DNA from: Candidatus Spyradenecus faecavium
GTDB lineage: Bacteria; Verrucomicrobiota; Kiritimatiellia; RFP12; DVOR01
Reading direction: 5' to 3'
Assembly (NCBI GenBank): GCA_018713405.1
Contig: DVOR01000180.1
Span: 1-7,753, forward strand
DNA length: 7,753 nucleotides
Shown here: positions 1-5,200 of the stretch, piece after piece
How the letters are laid out: each line of letters begins with the position of its first letter
Position numbering within the stretch: the first letter of the stretch is position 1
Program-made: the position numbers and the translations under genes
Notes under the pieces: model-generated
What the model saw: the letters and a program-made list of their open reading frames with translations, nothing else
Told to the model about the DNA's origin: nothing
Databases searched by the model: none

Positions 1-16
1 TGTGTATAAGAGACAG
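1..16 (+). other. Residual Nextera/Tn5 mosaic-end adapter
   Basis: The first 16 bases, TGTGTATAAGAGACAG, are identical to the 3' part of the Tn5 mosaic-end sequence used in Nextera libraries. This is untrimmed adapter, not genome. It also puts a stop codon (TAA at 7-9) into the frame of the adjacent coding fragment, so that frame appears to begin inside the contig when the gene is really cut off by the contig edge. Confidence 0.95.
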
Positions 17-210
17 GCGTCACCTACCAGATCGACTACGCCATCGCCCCCCTCCCTGCCGTCGCCCGCAACACCCGCTCCCTCCCCGACAGCTACATCA
101 ACGCCGACGGCAACAACGTCACCGGTCTCTTCCTTGACTACGCCCGTCCCCTCGTCGGCCCCCTCCCCGTGACCGCCCGCTTCAACGCCCTCCGCGGCCA
201 CCGCGTCTGA
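17..210 (+). CDS. C-terminal fragment of a 6-phosphofructokinase, probably diphosphate-dependent
   Basis: This is the last 63 codons of a gene whose 5' part lies beyond the contig edge. The frame is fixed by the TGA at 208-210 and first reads VTYQIDYAIAPLPAVARNTR. The segments RNTRSLPDSYINADGNNVT and DYARPLVG resemble the tail of long PPi-dependent phosphofructokinases, where a 'GN-VT--F--YA-PL-G' pattern follows the last strand of the sugar-phosphate lobe. That family interconverts fructose 6-phosphate and fructose 1,6-bisphosphate in the cytoplasm, using pyrophosphate as phosphoryl donor. The active-site motifs (GGDD/GGDG, PKTIDND) are not in this fragment, so donor specificity cannot be judged. 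The assignment rests on remembered resemblance of the tail. The reading frame itself is secure because a strong terminator follows within 25 nt. Confidence 0.6.
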
Positions 211-231
211 GGCCTCCCCCACCCCTTCATC

Positions 232-266
232 GGCCCCGCGCGGCACCTGCGCGGGGCCCTTTTTTT
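232..266 (+). terminator. Intrinsic terminator of the phosphofructokinase gene
   Basis: A 10-bp GC-rich stem (232-241 pairing with 249-258, 7-nt loop) is followed by an uninterrupted run of seven T at 260-266. It ends the + strand gene. The T-run overlaps the TAA stop of the convergent acyltransferase gene (265-267). Read from the - strand, the hairpin has no T-run after it, so it appears to work in one direction only. Confidence 0.9.
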
Positions 267-1326
267 ATCTCCCGCCGAAGAGAAAGGCGGCGGTTCGCGG
301 GAATAGCTTGCGAAGGAGGACAGCAAAGATGATGGACAACAGAATCGCAAGCAGACCGCGCAGGAGATAATCAAGGTTAGCCCCCAATTGAGCGGGACTG
401 AGCAGAGGAATGAGGGCGAACAGATTGTCCAGCGCACTAAGGAGAAGCATGTGGACAAGGAAGATGGGAAACGCGGTGCTCGTCAGCCATTTGGGCCATC
501 CTCTCACTGGAACAAGCGTCCATACGGAAAGGATTAGGAGGGGCAAGAGCAACCTCAACAGTGATTGCCGGCCATTGAAGGAGAGCGCAAGATGGTTCTT
601 GGTCGCAAAATCGAAGACCAGAAGGAGCACGATGAGAAGGGAAGACCACGCAAGGGAGCGTGGCATTCTAAGGGTGACCCTGTGCAATCGCAGACAACAA
701 CCGGCAGAGAAGTAGACGACCCCATCCATGGAGAGGGTGTACAGCAAGAAGTTGCGCCACGGAGGGGAGAAAGAAACGAACGAAGAGCACCCCCACCAAG
801 CGCACCAAAGCCCAAGAATCCAGAGAAAAGCGGCGCGGCGCGATTGCCGTAGCGGCCAGATTAAAAGTGGGGAGAGTAGACAGAGGATGAATAGGGCTCT
901 GAGGAACCAGAGCGGCTGCAGTCGCGGCATCTGGAATGGATCCAAGCCAAAAGTCATGCACCAATCCGAGACAGAGGTCGGCATGGCTTGCAATTTCTGC
1001 GTCCCAACATGAAGGCAAATCCCAAGAAGCAATATCGTGAACACGTAGAAGACTTTAACCATTGTCCATGACAGGAAAGGGATAAGCAAGGAGCGAACGC
1101 GTTTGGAAAGCTCAGTCCTATACCAATCCCTTTCTTGAAGGTGACCACCCAGAAAATAACCAGAGGCGACAAAGAAGAACGGGACGGCCAGCAAGGCGAC
1201 ACCCGACCCAATGACACATTTAAGGGCAGACGGGACTTGAACATGGATAAATGCGACCAGACACGCGCAGAGGAAACCCATGTTGGCGAGTTTGTGGCTG
1301 AGGGACTGAGGGATGGATGCTTGCAT
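265..1326 (-). CDS. Integral membrane acyltransferase, acyltransferase-3 family
   Basis: The predicted 353-residue, very hydrophobic protein has the marks of the acyltransferase-3 family (PF01757, OafA/WecH-like). The first membrane helix carries a conserved His (AFIHV, H28). FFVASGYF follows at 51-58, RVRSLLIPFLSW at 76-87, PLWFLRALFI at 138-147 and a terminal FPIFLVHM helix at 286-293. About ten membrane segments are likely. Family members transfer acetyl or other acyl groups to sugars of lipopolysaccharide, exopolysaccharide or peptidoglycan; the acceptor here cannot be told. The frame stays open to a GTG at 1416. I prefer the ATG at 1326 because it puts about 15 residues before the first helix and has a weak AAGAGAG upstream, and because the extension would run through one arm of a long inverted repeat. 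The gene is clearly poorer in GC than its neighbours (a sampled line is about 52%, against about 80% in nrdD) and uses many A/T-ending codons, which suggests horizontal acquisition. Confidence 0.85.
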   Translation of the reverse strand: MQASIPQSLSHKLANMGFLCACLVAFIHVQVPSALKCVIGSGVALLAVPFFFVASGYFLGGHLQERDWYRTELSKRVRSLLIPFLSWTMVKVFYVFTILLLGICLHVGTQKLQAMPTSVSDWCMTFGLDPFQMPRLQPLWFLRALFILCLLSPLLIWPLRQSRRAAFLWILGLWCAWWGCSSFVSFSPPWRNFLLYTLSMDGVVYFSAGCCLRLHRVTLRMPRSLAWSSLLIVLLLVFDFATKNHLALSFNGRQSLLRLLLPLLILSVWTLVPVRGWPKWLTSTAFPIFLVHMLLLSALDNLFALIPLLSPAQLGANLDYLLRGLLAILLSIIFAVLLRKLFPRTAAFLFGGR

Positions 1327-1352
1327 AAAACGGCACGCTCTCTTGACGTACA

Positions 1353-1465
1353 CCCAACGAGGCCCTAGGAATGTGCCCATCCGTGAATACGTGAAGAAAG
1401 CGTGCCAAGACGGCACGCCTCGCCAACACGTCGTTCACGGATGAAATTTCCTAGGTTTCGTTGGG
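1353..1465. repeat. Long imperfect inverted repeat upstream of the acyltransferase gene
   Basis: The left arm (1353-1393) and right arm (1427-1465) are imperfect reverse complements over about 40 bases. Three shared blocks appear in order: CCCAACGA, CCTAGGAA and CATCCGTGAA followed by ACGTG. The 33-nt spacer contains its own 6-bp hairpin (1401-1406 with 1412-1417). In the acyltransferase transcript this would form a long stem ending about 27 nt before the ATG at 1326. It could be a leader structure, a protein-binding site or the scar of a mobile element; the sequence does not decide between these. Confidence 0.7.
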
Positions 1466-1521
1466 AACAACTTGTTCGCGCAAAGCGCAGAGTTGCGACG
1501 GCTCTCCCGTCGCGTGCCGAT

Positions 1522-1530
1522 ATGATAGCA
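1522..1530 (-). promoter_or_regulatory. Possible extended -10 promoter for the acyltransferase gene
   Basis: On the - strand TGC precedes TATCAT (5 of 6 matches to TATAAT), forming an extended -10 element. No good -35 lies at the usual distance. It sits just after the terminator of the upstream operon, and a start near 1515 would give a leader of about 190 nt that includes the long inverted repeat. This is a weak call. Confidence 0.3.
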
Positions 1531-1556
1531 AAACGCGTCAAGGGGGACTTGACGCG
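1530..1556 (-). terminator. Intrinsic terminator of the EIIA/membrane-protein operon
   Basis: A perfect 9-bp stem (1534-1542 pairing with 1548-1556, 5-nt loop) is followed on the - strand by TTTTGCT. It lies 26 nt beyond the stop of the membrane-protein gene at 1582. The T-run is short but the stem is strong, so it separates this operon from the acyltransferase gene. Confidence 0.65.
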
Positions 1557-1581
1557 CGAGAGAAAAGAGAGGGAAAGGACG

Positions 1582-2253
1582 TTACCGCGCTTCGGGAGCC
1601 TTGGGCAGGAAGCGGGCGGCGAGGGCGCGGACGTTGGCGTGGTGCCAGGCGTCGAGGGTGACGGCGCCGTCGGCGAAGGTCAGGCGGAGGATGCCGCGCT
1701 TTTCCCACTGGCTGTCGTCGACGGCCTTGAGCCCGGCAAGCGGATGGCGGGTGGCTTGGCCGAAGCGGGTGATGGTGAGGGCCTCGTCGTCGAGGACGAA
1801 GACGGTGCGCCACCGCAGCAGGACGAGCAGGGCCAGGGCGAGCGCGGCGAGGAGGGAGATCGCGGCGCTGATGAACTGCGTGCGGATGCTGTCGGCGTTG
1901 TGGGGCGGGGTCAGGAGCACCGCGCGCGCGGCCTCGACGCTGTCCTTGTCGGGGTCGCCCACGGAGATCCAAGACGAGAAGGTGTCCGTGAGCTTCGCCG
2001 GCGGCTTCACGCCCGCCTGCCGGAAGGCCTCGACGAGCGGCGCGACGCCGGTCTTCTCGACGTTCATCCATTCCGCGGCGGTGCGATCCTCCTGGGCCAG
2101 CCGCTCGGCGACGGGCCTGACGCGGTCGTTCTCGGCGGGGTAGCCGACCAGACCGTCATAGAGGAACCACGCGGCGAAGGCCGCCAAGAGGACGGCCACG
2201 CCGAGGAAGCGGAGCGCATAGTCGCGGTTGAGCGAGGTGGTCAGGGTGGGCAT
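1582..2253 (-). CDS. Two-helix membrane protein with a PH-like C-terminal domain, function unknown
   Basis: I do not recognise a named family for this 223-residue protein. A first hydrophobic helix spans about residues 15-31, followed by a roughly 95-residue polar region facing one side of the membrane. A second helix lies at about 127-147. The C-terminal stretch at 150-217 (FVLDDEALTITRFGQATRHP...) alternates strands like bacterial PH domains found after membrane helices, ending in an amphipathic helix. By topology the ~95-residue loop and the PH-like domain lie on opposite sides of the membrane. The ATG is 3 nt after the TGA of the upstream zinc-ribbon/EIIA gene (TGACCCATG) and has no clear ribosome-binding site, so translational coupling is likely and the two products may act together. 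A terminator follows the stop. The reading frame is well supported; the PH-like assignment is tentative. Confidence 0.75.
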   Translation of the reverse strand: MPTLTTSLNRDYALRFLGVAVLLAAFAAWFLYDGLVGYPAENDRVRPVAERLAQEDRTAAEWMNVEKTGVAPLVEAFRQAGVKPPAKLTDTFSSWISVGDPDKDSVEAARAVLLTPPHNADSIRTQFISAAISLLAALALALLVLLRWRTVFVLDDEALTITRFGQATRHPLAGLKAVDDSQWEKRGILRLTFADGAVTLDAWHHANVRALAARFLPKAPEAR

Positions 2254-2256
2254 GGG

Positions 2257-3090
2257 TCACTTGATGGTGTAGCGGGTGGCCTTGGTGAGGGCCTTCCAGA
2301 GGGCGTTCGGCGTCTCGGCGGCGAGGAGCGCCTCGCGGTTGGGCTCCTTGAGGAAGGCCTCGGTGAGACCGGCGATGAGGCGCATATAGAAGGCGCTGAC
2401 GGCGGCCGGGATGGTGATGAGGAAGACGATGTTGACGGGCGTGCCCGCCGCGTCCCACGCGAAGGGCTCCTTGCTCACGCCGCAGGCGAGGGTGAGCGAA
2501 CCGCCCTCCACGCCGCGCACGTGCGGGAAGGCCAGTCCGTGCTCCATGGCCGTGCTGAGGATGGACTCGCGCTCGAGGGCCGAGGTGATGAGCTTGTCGG
2601 CGTGGGAGATGAAGCCGCCGGATTCCATCTTGCCGGCGAGCACCTCGATGGCGTCCGCCGCCGAGCCCGCCACCAGGTCCGGCACCATGAGGGTCTCCGC
2701 GGAGAAGCGCGAGATGCCGCTCTTGCGGGGCTCGGCGCGGGTGGGGGAGGCGCCGACCCACTGGGGCGCGTCGAGCTCCTCGAAGAGGATGCGGGCGCAC
2801 CCGGGGCACGTCTGCAGGGTCTTGCACTGCCGCACGGCCTGGATCTGGCTGATGGGCAGGCGCATCCCGCAGACGGCGCAGCACCCGTTGTGGACGGGCG
2901 CCATCATCACGTGGTCGCGGTTGTAGAGACGCTGGAAGAAGGACTTGACGTTCGAGGGCAGGTCCTCGATCATGGAATCGATCGACTCGTTGAGACGCGC
3001 CAGGTGGGCGCCGTCGCCCGTGGCTCGATGTTCGTCGCGCACCAGGATCAGGTCCTGGAGCTGGCAAAGCTGATTCACGATGCTTTTCAT
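2257..3090 (-). CDS. Zinc-ribbon + PTS EIIA (PtsN-like) fusion protein
   Basis: The 277-residue protein has three parts. Residues 1-60 are helical and charged, like a short coiled coil. Residues 68-106 form a C4 zinc ribbon with CAVC (C71, C74) and CPGC (C95, C98), ending in ARILFEE as in zf-RING_7-type ribbons. Residues 127-277 resemble a type-2 EIIA domain (PF00359, PtsN/FruA/MtlA), with EHGLAFPHVRG matching the active-site loop; H190 is the expected phosphorylated histidine. EIIA domains receive phosphate from HPr, and PtsN-type ones are mostly regulatory. No EIIB, EIIC, HPr or EI is nearby, so a regulatory role is inferred. The ATG at 3090 is chosen because GGAG lies 5 nt before it. A GTG at 3117 is in frame, but it has AAGGA directly abutting it and would leave only about a 13-nt leader after the predicted promoter. 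The gene heads a two-gene operon with the membrane-protein gene downstream. Confidence 0.85.
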   Translation of the reverse strand: MKSIVNQLCQLQDLILVRDEHRATGDGAHLARLNESIDSMIEDLPSNVKSFFQRLYNRDHVMMAPVHNGCCAVCGMRLPISQIQAVRQCKTLQTCPGCARILFEELDAPQWVGASPTRAEPRKSGISRFSAETLMVPDLVAGSAADAIEVLAGKMESGGFISHADKLITSALERESILSTAMEHGLAFPHVRGVEGGSLTLACGVSKEPFAWDAAGTPVNIVFLITIPAAVSAFYMRLIAGLTEAFLKEPNREALLAAETPNALWKALTKATRYTIK

Positions 3091-3136
3091 GGATGCTCCA
3101 AAATCCGGCTCGGTCACTCCTTGCCGTCACGCCAAC

Positions 3137-3166
3137 ATTATAGCGCACCTGCCAACGGCGCGTCAA
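3137..3166 (-). promoter_or_regulatory. Sigma70-like promoter for the zinc-ribbon/EIIA operon
   Basis: On the - strand TTGACG (3161-3166) and a perfect TATAAT (3137-3142) are separated by 18 nt. The predicted start near 3130 gives a leader of about 40 nt to the ATG at 3090. The -35 box overlaps the last codons and TGA stop (3163-3165) of the upstream methyltransferase gene, so the operon can be expressed independently of it. Confidence 0.75.
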
Positions 3167-4161
3167 ACGGGCTTGACGGCGCGGGCCAGGGCGTGCGGCA
3201 TGGGCGGGGGGACAGGCGCGCAGGAGAAGCCCGTGAGCCCGGCCGCCTCCATCCAGCCGCGCAGCTCGGCGTCGGAGAAGACCCACCCGTTCTCGGTGGT
3301 CAGGGCCATGTTGATGGCGAAGAGCGCGGAGAAGGGCGGCGTGGTGTGGTCCGGCCCCGTCATCAGGTCGAGCACATAGACCGTGCCGCCGGGGCGGAGC
3401 GCGTCCGCGGCGCGGCGGAGGATGTCCACGATGCGCTCGGGGGACTCCTGATGGAGGCAGCCGAAGAGAGTGACCGCGTCGTAGCTCGCCGCCGGCCACG
3501 TGTCGCGATGGTAGTCGCCCGCGTGGCAACGGACGCGCCCGGCGCAGGGGGCGGTGATCTCCTTGGCCACCTCGGCGATGGCGGGCAGGTCCACCGTGTC
3601 GCAGGTGAGCGTAGGGTCCTGCCGGGCCATGAGCAGGGCGTAGGTACCCGGGCCGCCGGCCAGGTCGAGCACCCTCGCGCCCTTGGGCAGGCCCAACATC
3701 GGCACGATGGCCCGCCCGATGCCCAACGCCCGCCCGTGCATGGCCAGCGCGAAACGCCGCGTGCGCTCGGCGTCCTCCCCCAGATGGAGCGCGGGCGCCT
3801 CGACGGGCCGGCCCGTGCGGACGAGCTGGGCCAGCCGCCCCCACGCGGGATAGACGTCGCGGTTATAGGCGATGGCCCGCGTCAGGTCGTGCGGCGCCCC
3901 GCGTACCAAGGTCGCCGCCGAGGCCTCCGTCAGTGCGTAACGCCCCTCCGCTTTCGTCAGCAGCCCCACCGCCACGGCGCCGTCCAAGAGCAATCGTAAC
4001 CCACGCGCATCCGCGCCCAACTTCGCCGCCAACGCCTCCGCCGTCGGCTCCTCCGCCTCTTGAATGGCCGTGAAGGCATCCAACTCCAACGCGGCGAAAA
4101 GCACCGCCGAACCGTAAAACGCGCTCGCCAACTCGACGATCTGCGGGATCTGCAAAGCCAT
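3163..4161 (-). CDS. SAM-dependent O-methyltransferase-like protein
   Basis: The 332-residue protein matches the layout of the class that includes hydroxyneurosporene and acetylserotonin O-methyltransferases (Methyltransf_2, PF00891). Residues 1-85 look like a winged-helix dimerisation domain (LELDAFTAI..., AKLGADARGLRLLLDGAVAVGLL). The Rossmann fold follows, with SAM-binding motif VLDLAGGPG at 164-172, an acidic DLP at 191-193 after the second strand, and GDYHRDTWP near 215. FGCLHQESPERI at 233-244 is followed by ALRPGG at 254-259. H237 lies where plant-type O-methyltransferases carry the catalytic base. The substrate is unknown; no carotenoid or polyketide genes lie nearby, and the family also includes enzymes of quinone, pigment and antibiotic synthesis. 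The start is supported by AAAGGAG 7 nt before the ATG. It appears to be a single-gene unit: the next operon's promoter overlaps its stop codon, and no T-rich terminator is visible. Confidence 0.85.
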   Translation of the reverse strand: MALQIPQIVELASAFYGSAVLFAALELDAFTAIQEAEEPTAEALAAKLGADARGLRLLLDGAVAVGLLTKAEGRYALTEASAATLVRGAPHDLTRAIAYNRDVYPAWGRLAQLVRTGRPVEAPALHLGEDAERTRRFALAMHGRALGIGRAIVPMLGLPKGARVLDLAGGPGTYALLMARQDPTLTCDTVDLPAIAEVAKEITAPCAGRVRCHAGDYHRDTWPAASYDAVTLFGCLHQESPERIVDILRRAADALRPGGTVYVLDLMTGPDHTTPPFSALFAINMALTTENGWVFSDAELRGWMEAAGLTGFSCAPVPPPMPHALARAVKPV

Positions 4162-4181
4162 CTCAAACTCCTTTGCCCCCT

Positions 4182-4190
4182 ATTCTACCA
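4182..4190 (-). promoter_or_regulatory. Possible extended -10 promoter of the methyltransferase gene
   Basis: On the - strand TGG precedes TAGAAT (5 of 6 matches to TATAAT), giving an extended -10 element that begins 29 nt upstream of the ATG at 4161. There is no convincing -35; the expected place is G-rich. A start here would leave a leader of about 14-15 nt that just contains the AAAGGAG ribosome-binding site. Confidence 0.4.
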
Positions 4191-4263
4191 CAAAGCCCCC
4201 CACCCTCCTCCAATCCGCACAGCCCGCAGTGGTGTCCGGGGAAAGCTTGGGAATAGAGAGGCC

Positions 4264-4370
4264 CACAGAGGGCGACAGAGGAACACCGGGCAACACGGCG
4301 CAGGAAAACCGCAGATTAGAGCAGATTTGGGGCGTGCTGCCGCACCCCCTTTTCCGCGAAGACGCAAAGG
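4264..4370. repeat. Short direct-repeat doublets in the left half of the intergenic element
   Basis: Three different motifs each occur twice in close tandem: a CAGAGG doublet with 10-bp period (4264-4281), GCAGATT at 4311 and 4321 with 10-bp period, and a CGCGAAGA/CGCAAAGG pair with 8-bp period (4355-4370). A further GTCCTA doublet with 9-bp period lies at 4434-4448. They look like decayed members of short tandem-repeat families. I see no coding signal here. Confidence 0.55.
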
Positions 4371-4382
4371 GTACGGGCGATC

Positions 4383-4403
4383 CGGCGGGGACAATCCCCG
4401 CCG
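4383..4403. repeat. Perfect 9-bp-stem, 3-nt-loop hairpin
   Basis: CGGCGGGGA at 4383-4391 pairs perfectly with 4395-4403 around a CAA loop. No T-run follows on either strand, so it is not a standard intrinsic terminator. Its stem and loop sizes match the hairpins at 4475 and 4502. Confidence 0.75.
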
Positions 4404-4474
4404 TCCACCCGCCCCTTTATGACTTACGGGAACGTCCTATTTGTCCTACCGTGTCGCTTGGTACGTCTCTGTCT

Positions 4475-4545
4475 GGCACGTCCGCAGGACGTGCCGCAGG
4501 TGCAGGGGGAGCTTCCCCCTGCCGGGGCGTGGGGCAGCGCCCCAC
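4475..4545. repeat. Array of three triloop hairpins with a 27-nt period
   Basis: Three palindromes start at 4475, 4502 and 4529, exactly 27 nt apart and separated by 6 nt. The first is GGCACGTCC-GCA-GGACGTGCC cut into a 9-bp stem and 3-nt loop. The second is GCAGGGGGA (4502-4510) pairing with 4514-4522 around GCT. The third is GTGGGGC (4529-4535) pairing with 4539-4545 around AGC. All stems are perfect but their sequences differ, so the structure and spacing are repeated rather than the sequence. No T-run follows on either strand. Confidence 0.75.
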
Positions 4546-4585
4546 ACCGCTCAATCCTTCCGTTCCATTCTCCATTTCCCTTCCT

Positions 4586-4626
4586 CTTCGTGCCCCTTCG
4601 TGGTCCTTCGTGGGCTTCGTGTTTTC
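4586..4626. repeat. Tandem CTTCGTG (CACGAAG) repeat, four copies
   Basis: CTTCGTG occurs at 4586, 4596, 4606 and 4615, with periods of 10, 10 and 9 bp and variable filler (CCC, GTC, GG). On the other strand it reads CACGAAG. I recall similar CACGAAGG-type runs between genes of many environmental bacteria, but cannot confirm a family here. It adjoins the right terminal inverted repeat of the MITE-like element. Confidence 0.7.
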
Positions 4627-4655
4627 CCCGGACACCCCCGGACAAGGGCGCGGGG

Positions 4656-5138
4656 TCAGTCGATGGAAAGAACTTGGCCGTGGGAGAGGTGGATGAGGCG
4701 CTGGTTGGAGGAGCCGCGGAAGCGGAGCTCGAGGGAGCGCTTGGCGATGATGAAGCGGCCGTCGACGAGCCAGTCGATCTCATTGAGGAGGCGCTGGCAT
4801 TCGGGTTTCTGGCGAAGCTCCTCGAGGGTCCAGCCGGAGTAGGAGATGACGTCGAGGCCCAGGCGGTGGCACCAGCGGGCGAGGTGGTAGAGGGGCTCGG
4901 GCTGGCAGAAGGGCTCGCCGCCGGAGAAGGTGACGCCGTCGAGGTTCATACGGCTGTGCCAGATTTGCCGCATGAGGGTGAGGATGGAGACGACGCGGCC
5001 GCCCTTGAAGTCGTGCGTCTGAGGGTTGTGGCAGCCGGGGCAGTGGTGGGGGCAGCCCTGGGTGAAGAGCGCAAAGCGGAAGCCGGGTCCGTCGACGATG
5101 GACTCGGGGATGGTTCCGGCGATGCGCAGGGTCAGCAT
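4656..5138 (-). CDS. nrdG: Anaerobic ribonucleoside-triphosphate reductase activating protein
   Basis: The 160-residue protein is the radical-SAM activase that installs the glycyl radical on NrdD. It has the family's CX3CX2C iron-sulfur motif in TQGCPHHCPGC (C29, C33, C36), an N-terminal SIVDGPGFRFALF segment, FSGGEPF at 71-77 for SAM binding, SYSGWTLEEL near 99, DGRF at 126-129 and FRGSSNQR at 140-147. Length is close to the usual 150-160 residues. It lies downstream of nrdD on the same strand with a 62-nt gap, the usual nrdD-nrdG order, and is presumably cotranscribed. No ribosome-binding site is visible before the ATG. A strong hairpin in the gap may affect its translation or stability. 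Downstream, the transcript would run into the MITE-like element. Confidence 0.95.
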   Translation of the reverse strand: MLTLRIAGTIPESIVDGPGFRFALFTQGCPHHCPGCHNPQTHDFKGGRVVSILTLMRQIWHSRMNLDGVTFSGGEPFCQPEPLYHLARWCHRLGLDVISYSGWTLEELRQKPECQRLLNEIDWLVDGRFIIAKRSLELRFRGSSNQRLIHLSHGQVLSID

Positions 5139-5151
5139 GGGCGTGGGGCGG

Positions 5152-5183
5152 CGCGGGGAGGGGCGGCAGGGCCCCTCCCCGCG
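5152..5183 (-). other. Strong hairpin between nrdD and nrdG
   Basis: A perfect 13-bp GC-rich stem (5152-5164 pairing with 5171-5183, 6-nt loop) fills much of the 62-nt gap between the nrdD stop and the nrdG start. On the - strand it is followed by CGCCGCCCC rather than T residues, so it is not a classical terminator. It could stabilise the nrdD part of the message, or reduce nrdG expression relative to nrdD. Confidence 0.7.
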
Positions 5184-5200
5184 TTGGGCCTTGGGGTGGC

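Larger units (their letters stand above)
4231..4636. mobile_element. MITE-like noncoding element with 14-bp perfect terminal inverted repeats
   Basis: GGTGTCCGGGGAAA at 4231-4244 is exactly reverse-complementary to 4623-4636, and 15 of 16 positions match if extended inward by two bases. The ends are 406 bp apart and lie between the 5' end of the methyltransferase gene and the 3' end of nrdG. The interior has no credible gene. It holds short period-8-to-10 duplications and four perfect hairpins. The right end carries a second copy of the TGTCCGGGG core 10 bp further out (4636-4644). No clear target-site duplication is visible and no transposase is in the window, so a non-autonomous or decayed element is inferred from the ends alone. 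Confidence 0.6.

Noticed and set aside
2156..3844. Long - strand open frame overlapping the EIIA and methyltransferase genes
   Set aside because: Its translation is Arg/Pro/Gly/His-rich and out of frame with two genes that have clear domains and ribosome-binding sites.
1402..3999. Very long open frame on the + strand (about 865 codons)
   Set aside because: It runs antisense to three well-supported - strand genes, and its translation is low-complexity Gly/Arg/Glu/Ala-rich with no domain. It arises from the codon bias of GC-rich DNA.
4475..4545. Intrinsic terminator for nrdDG
   Set aside because: The hairpins are strong but no T-run follows any of them on the - strand, and they lie more than 100 nt past the nrdG stop.
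4231..4636. CRISPR array or integron attC array
   Set aside because: The repeats are too short and variable, with no constant 24-40-base repeat or spacers. No cas or integrase gene and no attC core pattern is visible.
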